NCBI GenBank assembly: GCA_009700485.1 | Contig: WLLZ01000008.1 | Span: forward strand, 1-29,693 | Direction: 5' to 3' | Origin: Actinomycetota bacterium | Lineage (GTDB): Bacteria > Actinomycetota > Actinomycetes > S36-B12 | Length of the DNA stretch: 29,693 nt | Shown: one piece after another, positions 16,467 to 24,651 of the stretch | How positions within the stretch are numbered: the first letter of the stretch is position 1 | Layout of the letters: every line of letters starts with the position of its first letter | Position numbers and translations under genes: made by a program | Notes under the pieces: model-generated | What the model was told of the DNA's origin: nothing | Seen by the model: only the letters and a program-made list of their open reading frames with translations | Database searches by the model: none

Positions 16467-17252
16467 TTATTGGGATGTAACTGGGTAGTCGAAGGCTGCG
16501 TAGTCGCCAGCGTAGATTTCGGCTACCCGCGCGAGCAGTTCTGGTGTGTAATGCTCGGTTAGGTGCGCACCTGCATGAGTTGAGTTGCGGCAGAAGAATT
16601 GCTCTTGCACATCGGGCACATTTATTAACTCTCCGATTTGGTGCCAGGAATCCCCGAGCTGTTCGAGGTGTATGAGGGCGTCGTAGCGCATACCCGGTAG
16701 CCCTAGATGATCGGCCTGCCGCCTCCAGTGCGGATCTTGATCGCGTGAAGCTTGAGCGCCGATCACCTCAATGAAATCCGCGAACGAAATATCAGCGGCC
16801 GATTTCGGTGCGCGGCCTTGTGCTGCCAAGATCTCGAAAATTGGCTGACTTTGCTGCAGGCCCTGCCGGATTTTTTCAAGATACCCAGAGAGCAGTCGTG
16901 CGGCGGGATCACGAACTACCGCGAAGCGGGTGAACTCGGCGGAGGTAAATAATTCCTCGAGTTGCTCGGGGGGTAATTGAAATGGTTTCACGAAGGGTGT
17001 CATCTTGGTTCGGTCATGCGGTGCCGCCTGCACTCGCTCTACCAACTTGGGTCCGAGCCGGGCTGCTTCGAGGCCACCCAAGGTGGCTTTCATGGTGCCG
17101 CACCCGGCCTTAGGGACTTCTACATAGGCGTACCGGTGGACCAGTGAGATGTGGGTGTGGGCATTGACCGAGCGCCAACCCATCGCTTTTACATATTCGG
17201 CGGTGACGGGTCCAAACTCCGCACGATCAGGCCGGCGATCTGGAACCGTCAT
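16467..17252 (-). CDS. Sulfotransferase family protein
   Basis: Predicted to transfer sulfate from PAPS to a hydroxyl or amino group of an unknown acceptor. The 261-aa protein has the PAPS 5'-phosphosulfate loop VPKAGCGTMK (46-55) and a 3'-phosphate-binding segment with VVRDPAARLLSGYLEKI (R114, S122). These match the Sulfotransfer_2 type of cytosolic/Golgi-like sulfotransferases. The ATG at 17252 is preferred because AGGGGGG lies just upstream; an in-frame ATG at 17297 would add 15 residues. No signal peptide is seen. The neighbours (importer, tRNA-Pro) do not reveal the acceptor; a sulfatase is encoded about 11 kb away. Confidence 0.75.
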   Translation of the reverse strand: MTVPDRRPDRAEFGPVTAEYVKAMGWRSVNAHTHISLVHRYAYVEVPKAGCGTMKATLGGLEAARLGPKLVERVQAAPHDRTKMTPFVKPFQLPPEQLEELFTSAEFTRFAVVRDPAARLLSGYLEKIRQGLQQSQPIFEILAAQGRAPKSAADISFADFIEVIGAQASRDQDPHWRRQADHLGLPGMRYDALIHLEQLGDSWHQIGELINVPDVQEQFFCRNSTHAGAHLTEHYTPELLARVAEIYAGDYAAFDYPVTSQ

Positions 17253-17312
17253 GTGGCCCCCCTTCGCTCGGACTTGCACGTTTTGTCGGGCGTTCATTGC
17301 TGGGTGCTTGAC

Positions 17313-17340
17313 CGGGGGCCGATCAGTTGATCAGCCCCCG
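17313..17340 (-). terminator. Hairpin after tRNA-Pro
   Basis: CGGGGGC (17313-17319) pairs with GCCCCCG (17334-17340), and GATCA/TGATC extends the stem inside after one C-A mismatch, leaving a GT loop. It begins 9 nt past the tRNA-Pro 3' end on the reverse strand. No clear U tract. Confidence 0.5.
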
Positions 17341-17348
17341 ACCTGGCG

Positions 17349-17422
<74 letters not shown>

Positions 17423-17484
17423 AAGGACTTGCGGAGTCTAACGGAGCAGTGAGGGTGGTTAGCGGCTGGCAGGTGCTGGCTTCG

Positions 17485-18366
17485 TTAAACCGCGGTAAGC
17501 GTCAGCAAAGTGGCCTCGGGGGGGCAGGCAAAGCGAATCGGGGCATAAGGGGAGGTGCCGAGGCCGGCTGACACATGCAGATGGGCGGTGCCGTGACGTG
17601 ATAACCCCCGCGCTCGAGCCCGGTCAAGATCACAATTAGTTACCAAGGCGCCTACGCCGGGAAGACGCAGTTGTCCGCCATGGGTATGGCCGGCAAGCAC
17701 CAGATTTGCGCCATCGCCGGTCATGCCATCAAGGATGCGTAGATAAGGAGCGTGAGTGACGCCAAGAGCAAGGTCGGCCGCCGGATCGAAAGCGCCTGCT
17801 ACCTCGTCATATTTATCGCGGCCAATATGTGGATCATCTACCCCTCGAACGTCAACGTGGCGGCCATCAACTTTCATGGTGGCTCGCCGATTACTTAAGT
17901 CAAGCCAGCCCACATCGGTGAGTCCGTTAACCAAATCCGCCCAGGGCAGCATCGGTCGATTTGGTTCGAGGCCGGAGGGCCCGGCGAGATAGCGCGCGGG
18001 ATTTATTGGCCGTGGCGCGTAGTAGTCGTTACTGCCGAGCACAAATGCGCCGGGCAAGTCAAAGAGCGGGTCAAGGGTATCCATGACGTGGGGTACTGCA
18101 TCAACATGCGAGAGAAAATCACCGGTGACGATGACGGCATCCGGTCGTAGTTCGCGTAGGGATTGCACCCATATTTGTTTGCGGCTCTGACCTGGTACCA
18201 AATGCAGATCTGATAGGTGCAAGATTCGCATGTCGGGTTGGTCGGCGGGCAAGGCAGCTACCGACACCCTGCGCAAAGTAAATGCCTGTGCCTCCCAGCG
18301 GGCATAGACCAACCCCGCCGTACCGGCAGCGAAAAGCCCCAATAGGGCCTTGGTGGAGCCACGCAT
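17485..18366 (-). CDS. Membrane-anchored metallophosphoesterase
   Basis: A 293-aa calcineurin-type phosphoesterase with an N-terminal hydrophobic segment (about 6-22). The dinuclear metal motifs are in order: LSDLHL (D53, H55), VTGDFLSH (D83), GSNDYYA (Asn of the GNHD-type box) and AGHTHGG near the C terminus. The natural substrate is unknown. The ATG at 18366 is chosen because it starts just before the membrane segment and leaves 46 bp to the divergent yqeY. The gene's neighbourhood with the PBP matches, from memory, Rv3683 beside ponA2 in M. tuberculosis. Confidence 0.88.
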   Translation of the reverse strand: MRGSTKALLGLFAAGTAGLVYARWEAQAFTLRRVSVAALPADQPDMRILHLSDLHLVPGQSRKQIWVQSLRELRPDAVIVTGDFLSHVDAVPHVMDTLDPLFDLPGAFVLGSNDYYAPRPINPARYLAGPSGLEPNRPMLPWADLVNGLTDVGWLDLSNRRATMKVDGRHVDVRGVDDPHIGRDKYDEVAGAFDPAADLALGVTHAPYLRILDGMTGDGANLVLAGHTHGGQLRLPGVGALVTNCDLDRARARGLSRHGTAHLHVSAGLGTSPYAPIRFACPPEATLLTLTAV

Positions 18367-18412
18367 AGGTTGATCGTGCCATCTATGGCCGCCGGCCTGC
18401 GACAATGGGGGC

Positions 18413-18877
18413 ATGACTACCTCAAAGGCGCAATTACAAAGTGATCTAACGACCGCAATGAAAGCCCGGGATGAGCTCACCGTGGCGACCCTGCGCATGG
18501 TTCTCACCGCGATAACTAGTGAGGAAGTCTCAGGGAAGCAGGCACGTGAGTTAACCGATGATGATGTCTTGACGGTATTAGGGCGCGAGGCTAAGAAGCG
18601 GCGGGAGTCAGCCGAGGCTTATGACACCGCAAAGCGCCCCGAACTTGCCGATCGCGAGCGAGCAGAGCTCAGTGTTATTGCAAAGTATCTACCGGAGTTG
18701 ATGAGTGAAGCCGAAGTCAAGGCGGTGGTTGATGCAGCGGTCGCCAAAGTTGCGGCCGATGGGGCCACTGGCCAAGCAGCGATGGGTGCGGTGATGAAGC
18801 TCGTGCAGCCGCAGGTTAAGGGCCGTTCCGATGGTGGTCAGGTTGCTGCACTGGTGCGCGGCGCATTAGGTATGTAG
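18413..18877 (+). CDS. GatB/YqeY domain protein
   Basis: A 154-aa stand-alone YqeY protein, homologous to the tail domain of the amidotransferase subunit GatB. A role in tRNA-dependent amidation has been suggested for the family but is not proven. The family is recognised from LQSDLTTAMKARDELTVATLRM, GREAKKRRESAEAY and the terminal GAVMKLVQPQVKGRSDGGQV. A GACAAT box ends 6 nt before the ATG, consistent with a leaderless message. The last three codons and stop are the first unit of a 15-bp tandem repeat. Confidence 0.92.
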   Translation: MTTSKAQLQSDLTTAMKARDELTVATLRMVLTAITSEEVSGKQARELTDDDVLTVLGREAKKRRESAEAYDTAKRPELADRERAELSVIAKYLPELMSEAEVKAVVDAAVAKVAADGATGQAAMGAVMKLVQPQVKGRSDGGQVAALVRGALGM

Positions 18878-18925
18878 TGGTTAGGTATGTAGTGGTTAGG
18901 TGTGTAGTGGTTAGGTATGTAGTGA
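18866..18925. repeat. Four 15-bp tandem repeats at a convergent gene end
   Basis: The unit TTAGGTATGTAGTGG is repeated at 18866, 18881, 18896 (one change, A to G) and 18911 (last base changed). The first copy encodes the Leu-Gly-Met-stop end of YqeY, so each following copy carries an in-frame backup stop. The array ends immediately before the PBP stop codon on the other strand. Confidence 0.9.
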
Positions 18926-21292
18926 CTAACCCGTCGGTGTGGGTGTCGGTACGACGGGGGCAACCGGTGTGGGTGTCGGTACGACGGGGGCAACCGGTGC
19001 CGGAGTAACCGGTACCGGCGCAACTTCTGGAGCCGGCTCGATGGGTGCGGCTGGATCCACGGGAATTGGGTCCGGTGCTGCGGGGTCAAGGCCGTCCGCA
19101 TTGGAATTATCGAAGGTGAAAACATCACCTCCGGTTTCAACCTCGATTAATCCGGGCAGCGATGTCAGGCCGCGAGCCGGGCGCAAACCGTAATCAGCGG
19201 TTAGCACGAAATCTGTAGGCAAGGTACCTGCCAGTGCTGATTCCATTGCTTGTTGCCAGATCGGCCCGGGCAGGGTGCCACCAAATACCTGGCTGTAGTA
19301 CTTGCCGTTGACCGTGACATCCTTCATCGGATACCCAAAGCCACCGCGCGGATCGCCAACCCAAACCGCCGCAGCGATATCGGGGGTAAAACCGCAGAAC
19401 CAAACAGCGGCTGATTCATTTGTGGTACCCGTCTTGCCGGCCGCGGGGCGATCGGGCAGTGACATCGCACCGCCGGTGCGCCCTTGGATAGGGCCGTCGA
19501 TAACACCGGTGAGCAGCGCGGTGACAGTGTCAGCAATATTTGGTTCGACAACCTGCTCGCATTTTTCGGGCGGTACCGGAAGCGACTTGTCAGTTCGATC
19601 GCGGATTTCTAAAATCACTCGAGGCTGGCAATGCATGCCATGGGCAGCGAAAGTTGCATAGGCATTTGCCATCGCAAGTGGTGTCACTTCCATGGTGCCT
19701 AGGGTGAAAGACGGTACCCGTAGCAGCGGCTCACCACTGCCACGGAAGACGCCCATCGATTCAGCGATTTCAGCCGGGCGGCAAAGCCCGGTGCGCTCTT
19801 CAAGTGCCATGAAGTAAGTGTTGATTGAGTATGCGGTGCCTTGCGCCATGCCAAATGTGCCGGCTCCGGTTGAGTTGCGCACGGTTACCGGTCCGAATGA
19901 GGCGCCGGTCTCGCAATTAACGAACCCTTCGAAAGTATTCGGTGACGGTGAGCGAATTGGTTCAAGTGGTGAGATGCCGGCTTCAAGAGCTGCCGCCAAG
20001 GTGAAGATCTTGAACGTTGACCCAGCTTGCATACCAATGGTGCCGTTGTATGCGCGATCGACGTTGTAGTTGTAGGTAGTGCGGCCGACGCCGGAGGTAC
20101 CCCACAAGCGGTTTTGGGCCATCGCCAAGATGTTTCCGGTGCCCGGTTGCACCATGCTGATGGCTGCGGCGCGCTTACTCTCGTCAGTGATCGGGATCGC
20201 CTCGGTGACCGCCGTGAACGCACCAGTTTGGGCTTTCGAATCCAAGGTGGTGCGAATCGTGTAGCCACCACGGCGTAAAAATGCTTCGCGAACTTCTGCC
20301 GTATCACCGAAAGTCGGGTCGGTGCGAATTGTCTGCAACACGTAGTCACAGAAGAAAGGAGCGTATGAGGTGGTGCAGCCATTTGCGACACTATTTGGGC
20401 GAAGACTTGCAGCCATCGGTATCAAGCTGGCCCGCTGTGCATCATCTTGCGATACGTAACCTTGGTCGGACATTCGCTTGAGTACGACGTTGCGGCGCTT
20501 TTGGGAAAGCTCGGGATTACGCAGTGGGTCAAAAGCCACCGGCTGTTGCACGATGCCGGCCAAAGTCGCGGCTTCTACGAGAGTTAGGTCGGCGGCAGAT
20601 TTCGAGAAGTATCGCCGGGCGGCTGCTTCGACTCCGTACGCTCCGCCACCGAAGTAAACGATATTTAGATATCGCTCCAGAATCTGGGCTTTGGTGTATT
20701 CACGCTCAAGTGCCAGCGCGTAACGCACTTCGCGTAGTTTGCGCTGTGTACTTTGACCTCGAGCAGCGGAGAGTTCCTCGGGGGTGGTTGCTTCATTAAC
20801 GAGCACATTCTTGACGTACTGCATCGTCAAGGTCGATGCACCTTCTTGTACATCTCCGGCTGAGGTGTTACTTGCTAAAGCGCGCAGCGCACCCCGTAGG
20901 TCGACACCGTGATGGCTCAGGTACCGGGAGTCCTCGACCGAGACAACGGCCTGCCGCATCAGGGGCGCGACACTGAGTAAGGGCACTTCTACCCGGTTTT
21001 GGTAGTAGATCACGGCGAGTTCGGTGCCGTCGGCGGCCAAAATTCGGGTTCGCTCTGGTAGCGGCGGGGTAACGATTGAGTCGGGCAGGCTTTCGAAGCT
21101 TTGAACCACATTGCGGGCCGCAACTCCGGCGCCCCCAACAAAGGGCAGCGCCATCAGGCCCAGCAGCAGCCCAGCGACCACCGCGACCGCCAAGATGGCC
21201 CCAACCCGCACCAGGGCGCCCAAAAACCCCGGCTGGCCGTCAGGGGCCGGCTGGCTTCGGTCGGAGTCACCAGGAGGCTGCTGCATATTCAT
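18926..21292 (-). CDS. Bifunctional class A penicillin-binding protein
   Basis: Polymerises and cross-links peptidoglycan at the outer face of the membrane. The 788-aa protein has one N-terminal transmembrane helix (about 29-52). A GT51 glycosyltransferase domain follows (catalytic E120 in VEDSRYLSHHGVD; QEGASTLTMQ at 149-158). The transpeptidase domain has the nucleophile motif STFK (S425, K428), SIN (489-491) and KTGT (620-623). The C terminus (about 740-788) is a Pro/Ala/Val-rich tail with a duplicated 10-residue unit, and I see no PASTA domain. By gene order it corresponds to mycobacterial ponA2. The start is the ATG at 21292; an ATG two codons later is equally possible. Confidence 0.94.
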   Translation of the reverse strand: MNMQQPPGDSDRSQPAPDGQPGFLGALVRVGAILAVAVVAGLLLGLMALPFVGGAGVAARNVVQSFESLPDSIVTPPLPERTRILAADGTELAVIYYQNRVEVPLLSVAPLMRQAVVSVEDSRYLSHHGVDLRGALRALASNTSAGDVQEGASTLTMQYVKNVLVNEATTPEELSAARGQSTQRKLREVRYALALEREYTKAQILERYLNIVYFGGGAYGVEAAARRYFSKSAADLTLVEAATLAGIVQQPVAFDPLRNPELSQKRRNVVLKRMSDQGYVSQDDAQRASLIPMAASLRPNSVANGCTTSYAPFFCDYVLQTIRTDPTFGDTAEVREAFLRRGGYTIRTTLDSKAQTGAFTAVTEAIPITDESKRAAAISMVQPGTGNILAMAQNRLWGTSGVGRTTYNYNVDRAYNGTIGMQAGSTFKIFTLAAALEAGISPLEPIRSPSPNTFEGFVNCETGASFGPVTVRNSTGAGTFGMAQGTAYSINTYFMALEERTGLCRPAEIAESMGVFRGSGEPLLRVPSFTLGTMEVTPLAMANAYATFAAHGMHCQPRVILEIRDRTDKSLPVPPEKCEQVVEPNIADTVTALLTGVIDGPIQGRTGGAMSLPDRPAAGKTGTTNESAAVWFCGFTPDIAAAVWVGDPRGGFGYPMKDVTVNGKYYSQVFGGTLPGPIWQQAMESALAGTLPTDFVLTADYGLRPARGLTSLPGLIEVETGGDVFTFDNSNADGLDPAAPDPIPVDPAAPIEPAPEVAPVPVTPAPVAPVVPTPTPVAPVVPTPTPTG
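18935..18994. repeat. Two exact 30-bp repeats in the PBP tail
   Basis: A 30-bp unit at 18935-18964 is repeated without change at 18965-18994, giving two copies of the peptide VAPVVPTPTP. A partial, diverged copy follows at 18995. The exactness suggests recent duplication by slippage. Confidence 0.85.
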
Positions 21293-21382
21293 CAGACGTC
21301 CAGCGTAAGTCGTCAGGTTCCCCTGCGGGTGCCAGCCACACCCTCGGGGGAGGGCCCGGCGAAAATTGGTCTCGAAAAACTA

Positions 21383-21412
21383 TTGACTCGGGCTATTGCA
21401 GAGGGGGATAGT
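21383..21412 (+). promoter_or_regulatory. Putative sigma70-type promoter of whiB
   Basis: TTGACT (21383-21388) and GATAGT (21407-21412) are separated by 18 bp, in the 193-bp gap between the divergent PBP and whiB genes. The leader would be about 65 nt. No other feature was found in this gap. Confidence 0.45.
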
Positions 21413-21485
21413 TCACGTCACCCGGCGTAGGCAAACGGGTAGCTAGGTAGCAGTTAATCGCTGAAATCTATTGGGTGGAGCGAGT

Positions 21486-21800
21486 ATGACGTTCAAGCGC
21501 GACTGGGCCGTTGACGCGGCTTGCCGGGGCACCGACCCCGACACCCTCTTCGTCCAAGGAGCCGCTCAGAAGCGAGCCAAGAACATCTGTCTGGGCTGCC
21601 CGGTGCGAACCGAGTGCCTCGCTGATGCCCTCGATAATGGCGTGGAGTTCGGGGTTTGGGGTGGCATGACCGAGCGTGAGCGCCGCGCCCTGCTGCGCCG
21701 TCGTCCAAATGTGACTTCTTGGCGCCTGCTGCTCGAGGCAGCACACGGTGAATTTGAGCGCCAGGTTATTTTGAACGAGACTACGGCTCGCGCCTCTTAG
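21486..21800 (+). CDS. WhiB-family iron-sulfur regulator (WhiB4-like by position)
   Basis: A 104-aa actinobacterial transcription regulator that binds a 4Fe-4S cluster. The four cysteines are C13, C35, C38 and C44 (CxxC plus two). The turn motif GVWGG is followed by the basic segment TERERRALLRRR, which contacts DNA or sigma factor in this family. The position between a class A PBP and two ArsA-like ATPase genes is that of whiB4 in M. tuberculosis, so a redox-sensing role is likely but inferred. TGGAG (21475-21479) supports the ATG at 21486. The 3' end overlaps the convergent ATPase gene by 20 bp. Confidence 0.9.
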   Translation: MTFKRDWAVDAACRGTDPDTLFVQGAAQKRAKNICLGCPVRTECLADALDNGVEFGVWGGMTERERRALLRRRPNVTSWRLLLEAAHGEFERQVILNETTARAS

Positions 21801-22953
21801 CTAGCAGGTCGCCAATTTCGCGCAGCCCTGAAATGTCATGAACGTCTTCGGGTAACGCTGGCACGGTGGTGGCAGCGACTCCTGGGTGAGCAGCGGTGAA
21901 CCGCTCCGCTAAGTGCAGTTGCCGGGTGTAGATCCGCTGCCGGTTGGCGTGTAAGCGAAGTAAAGCTGCGGTTAGGCGCTCATGGGCACCTAGATTTTCT
22001 AGCTTCTCTAGCCTCTCGGCCGATGCGGTTGCTTGCTCGGCGGATAAATTCAGTTCATTTCCTTCTTGGACACGATTAAGTACCAGCCCGGCGAGGGGCA
22101 TGGAATCCGTTTTCAGACGCTCGACGAAAAATGCTGCCTCCCTGAGCGCATCGCGTTCGGGAGCCGCAATTACGACGAATGAAGTGCCGGCAGCTTGTAG
22201 CAGGGTGTAAGTCGCATCGGCGCGTTCACGAAAGCCACCGAAAGTGGTATCAATAGCTGCGACGAAACTTCCGACGTCGGCAAGTACCTGTGAACCAAGA
22301 ATCTTATTCAGAACGCTCGTGAACAGTCCGAAGCTGAATGCAGCTATCTTGCCTATCCCGCGGCCAGCTCCGCGCGCGGGCGCCGTAAGAATGCGGATAA
22401 AGCGGCCGTCAAGAAATGACCCGAGGCGTTCAGGAGCATCCAAGAAATCAAGGGCACTGCGCGATGGGGGGGTGTCAACAATGATGAGATCCCAGCTGCC
22501 GTCTTCATCAGCCTTAGCGCGCAGCTGTCCGAGTTTTTCCATTGCCATGTACTCCTGCGTACCGGCAAATGATGACGACAGTGCTTGGTAGAAGGGGTTT
22601 TCAAGAATCGCCTGCGCTCGCTCAGGATCAGCATTCCCTTCTACGACCTCATCAAAAGTGCGTTTCATGTCAAGCATCATCGCGTGCAGTGAACCTTTGC
22701 CATCGGGCCCGCAAACACCTTCAACCCGGCGCGGGGTGTTGTCGAGAACACTTAAGCCCATTGCTTGCGCGAGGCGCTTGGCCGGATCGATAGTTAACAC
22801 ACAAACATCGCGGCCCTGCTCAGCTGCCCGGAGCGCAAGTGCTGCTGCCGTGGTGGTCTTGCCGACTCCGCCGGCCCCGGTGCAAACGATGATGGTGATC
22901 GACATATCGCCAAGTAGTTCATCAATTTCAAGTACCGGCGCGTTGAGTTTCAA
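21781..22953 (-). CDS. ArsA/Get3-like ATPase, second subunit
   Basis: A 390-aa SIMIBI-class ATPase. The P-loop GAGGVGKTTT (26-35) has Ala where the deviant Walker motif normally has the signature lysine (GKGG). The switch region IIVDTPPSRSALDFLD is present. It is the partner of the upstream gene; the pair matches mycobacterial Rv3679/Rv3680, described, as I recall, as Get3-like proteins. An arsenite pump role is unlikely because no membrane partner or ars genes are near. The start is probably TTG 22953, overlapping the upstream stop (TTGA) and retaining a conserved LEIDELLGD segment; ATG 22905 is the alternative. The stop lies 20 bp inside the convergent whiB 3' end. Confidence 0.85.
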   Translation of the reverse strand: MKLNAPVLEIDELLGDMSITIIVCTGAGGVGKTTTAAALALRAAEQGRDVCVLTIDPAKRLAQAMGLSVLDNTPRRVEGVCGPDGKGSLHAMMLDMKRTFDEVVEGNADPERAQAILENPFYQALSSSFAGTQEYMAMEKLGQLRAKADEDGSWDLIIVDTPPSRSALDFLDAPERLGSFLDGRFIRILTAPARGAGRGIGKIAAFSFGLFTSVLNKILGSQVLADVGSFVAAIDTTFGGFRERADATYTLLQAAGTSFVVIAAPERDALREAAFFVERLKTDSMPLAGLVLNRVQEGNELNLSAEQATASAERLEKLENLGAHERLTAALLRLHANRQRIYTRQLHLAERFTAAHPGVAATTVPALPEDVHDISGLREIGDLLAKRREP

Positions 22954-23939
22954 CGAACACCAGCTTCGCGGAGCAAGTTGGCAAGTTCATAAAGCCCACC
23001 TAGGTCAATGCCCTCAGAGATTAGCGGCAAAAAGAATGTCGGGAGCCCGAGCTCAACGATGCGCTCACTCTCGCGGGCTTCGAGGTCGACGCGCAGGGCA
23101 TGTTCATTGGCCTCACGCAATAGGGTCGAAACAATGGCGCCGCCACTATCGCCGAGCCCGGCTTCATTTAGGCACTGCTCGATTATTTCCGCGGGCAAGG
23201 TGCCACTTCGTGCCTCCTGAAGTTGCTCGCCCGTGAGCATCGGTTGGCGAGTCATGTTGACGAAGATGCCGCCCACTGGCAAATGCGCAGCGCGTAGTTC
23301 GGCTACTCCATCAGCGGTCTCTTGAACCGGCATCTCTTCCAGCAATGTGACAAGGTGAACCGCGGTGCGCGGCGAAGAGATAACGCTCATCACCAAATCT
23401 GCGTGATTTCGGATAGGCCCGACTTTTGCTAAGCCCGAAACCTCGGAGTTCACGTTTAGAAATCGAGCGATGCGGCCGGTTGGTGGCGCATCGAGCACGA
23501 TGGCGCTGTAGGCGTTGGGCGCCCGCTTGTCGATCCGTCGCACGACCTCACATGCCTTGCCGGTTAAGAGCACGTCACGAAGGCCGGGGGCGATGGTGGT
23601 CGCAAAATCAATTGCGCCCATCCGCCGCAATACTGATCCGGCTCGGCGCAAGTTATAAAAGATGTCAAGGTAGTCAAGTAGTGCTTCTTGGGCATTTATT
23701 GCTAGCGCCCAAACCTCTCCGCCGCCGGGTGCTACCGCGATTTTACGTTCCTCGTAGGGCAATGGAGGGGTGTCGAATAGTTGCGCGATGCCTTGGCGGT
23801 CTTCGACTTCCATCAGCAAAGTGCGCTTACCTTGATGGGCAAGGGCTAGAGCTAAAGCCGCGGCAACAGTTGTTTTACCGGTGCCACCTTTACCGGAAAC
23901 CACGTGCAAGGCCACGCCTGGCCACATGAGGTCCTTCAC
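22950..23939 (-). CDS. ArsA/Get3-like ATPase, first subunit
   Basis: A 329-aa ATPase with a complete deviant Walker A, GKGGTGKTT (16-24), including the signature lysine K17. A switch motif LDAPPTGRIARFL is also visible. It precedes and overlaps its partner gene by 4 bp. Only this subunit has the lysine that reaches across the dimer, so a heterodimer with unequal sites is plausible. The start is GTG at 23937-23939. A 62-bp gap separates it from the divergent small gene at 24002. Confidence 0.85.
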   Translation of the reverse strand: MKDLMWPGVALHVVSGKGGTGKTTVAAALALALAHQGKRTLLMEVEDRQGIAQLFDTPPLPYEERKIAVAPGGGEVWALAINAQEALLDYLDIFYNLRRAGSVLRRMGAIDFATTIAPGLRDVLLTGKACEVVRRIDKRAPNAYSAIVLDAPPTGRIARFLNVNSEVSGLAKVGPIRNHADLVMSVISSPRTAVHLVTLLEEMPVQETADGVAELRAAHLPVGGIFVNMTRQPMLTGEQLQEARSGTLPAEIIEQCLNEAGLGDSGGAIVSTLLREANEHALRVDLEARESERIVELGLPTFFLPLISEGIDLGGLYELANLLREAGVR

Positions 23940-23990
23940 TTAACCAGTCTAAGTGCAGCCAGCGGCCTCGCCCACTTCTAGGACGAGTAC

Positions 23991-23996
23991 TACTCT
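23991..23996 (+). promoter_or_regulatory. Putative -10 box of the DUF4177-type gene (TACTCT)
   Basis: TACTCT ends 5 nt before the ATG at 24002; the surrounding ACTACTCT is close to the upp promoter sequence CACTACTCT. It suggests a leaderless message covering the genes from 24002 to 26150. Confidence 0.4.
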
Positions 23997-24001
23997 GCGG
24001 T

Positions 24002-24157
24002 ATGACCAAATGGGAGTACGTGACCGTACCGTTGCTAGTTCATGTGACAAAGCAGATACTCGATACTTGGGGTCAAGATGGCTGGGAGCTCGTGCAGGTG
24101 GTGCCCGGGCCTAATCCGGAGAATATGGTCGCCTACCTAAAACGTCCGCTCGCCTAA
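24002..24157 (+). CDS. Small DUF4177-type protein, 51 aa
   Basis: An open frame of 51 codons starting MTKWEYVTVPLLVHVTKQIL and ending with VAYLKRPLA. The WEY opening and the central WGQDGWELVQVVPGP segment are characteristic of small DUF4177-like proteins found at this position in actinobacteria (Rv3678A in M. tuberculosis, from memory). Function unknown. It is followed after 17 bp by the RidA gene, with which it is probably co-transcribed. Confidence 0.8.
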   Translation: MTKWEYVTVPLLVHVTKQILDTWGQDGWELVQVVPGPNPENMVAYLKRPLA

Positions 24158-24174
24158 TCTCAAAGGAGTCCGTG

Positions 24175-24648
24175 ATGGGCGCACGATCAAGTGTTGAGCA
24201 ACGTTTAGCGGCCCTTGGCTTGGCAGTGCCCGAGGCCCCGCCGCCGGTAGCCGCATATGTGCCAGCCGTGGTCACCGGTAATTACGTTTTCACCTCGGGT
24301 CAACTGCCGTTCGTTGACGGTAAACTTCCAAGAACCGGCAAAGTTGGTGCCGAAGTTAGCCAAGAGGATGCGGCAGAATTAGCGCGGCAATGCGCACTAA
24401 ATGCGATCGCTGCCTTGAAATCTGTGATCGAGGATCTCGACCGAGTTGTTCGCGTTGTCAAAGTCGTGGGTTTCGTCGCCAGTGCCCCTGATTTCACCGG
24501 CCAACCGTTCGTCATGAACGGTGCGAGTAAGTTACTCGTTGAAGCTTTTGGTGATGCTGGTGTGCATGCAAGATCCGCGGTGGGCGTCGCCGTGCTGCCG
24601 CTGGATTCACCGGTCGAGGTTGAGCTGGTCGTTGAGATTTCTGACTAA
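24175..24648 (+). CDS. RidA family protein
   Basis: A 157-aa member of the RidA/YjgF/UK114 family. True RidA proteins hydrolyse reactive enamine/imine intermediates from PLP enzymes; this longer subgroup (about 150 aa, starting SSVEQRLAALGLAVPEAPPP) is less well characterised. The conserved core includes NYVFTSGQLPFVDGKL and a central RVVKVVGFVASAPDF. The C-terminal half has RSAVGVAVLPLDSPVEVELVVE. ATG 24175 is preferred over GTG 24172 because AGGAG (24164-24168) is then 6 nt away. It matches Rv3678c by position. Confidence 0.88.
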   Translation: MGARSSVEQRLAALGLAVPEAPPPVAAYVPAVVTGNYVFTSGQLPFVDGKLPRTGKVGAEVSQEDAAELARQCALNAIAALKSVIEDLDRVVRVVKVVGFVASAPDFTGQPFVMNGASKLLVEAFGDAGVHARSAVGVAVLPLDSPVEVELVVEISD

Positions 24649-24651
24649 GTG

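Noticed and set aside
18838..19140. Reverse-strand open frame with repeated HYIPN peptide
   Set aside because: It is produced by the 15-bp DNA repeat and the PBP tail read in another frame; there is no supporting start signal.
21781..23939. Arsenite resistance operon
   Set aside because: The ATPases resemble ArsA, but there is no arsB, arsC, arsR or arsD, and the gene order matches the mycobacterial Get3-like pair instead.
24040..24060. Possible Crp site around ATGTGACAAAG
   Set aside because: Only the left half-site TGTGA is present, the right half TCACA is missing, and it lies inside the 51-aa coding region.
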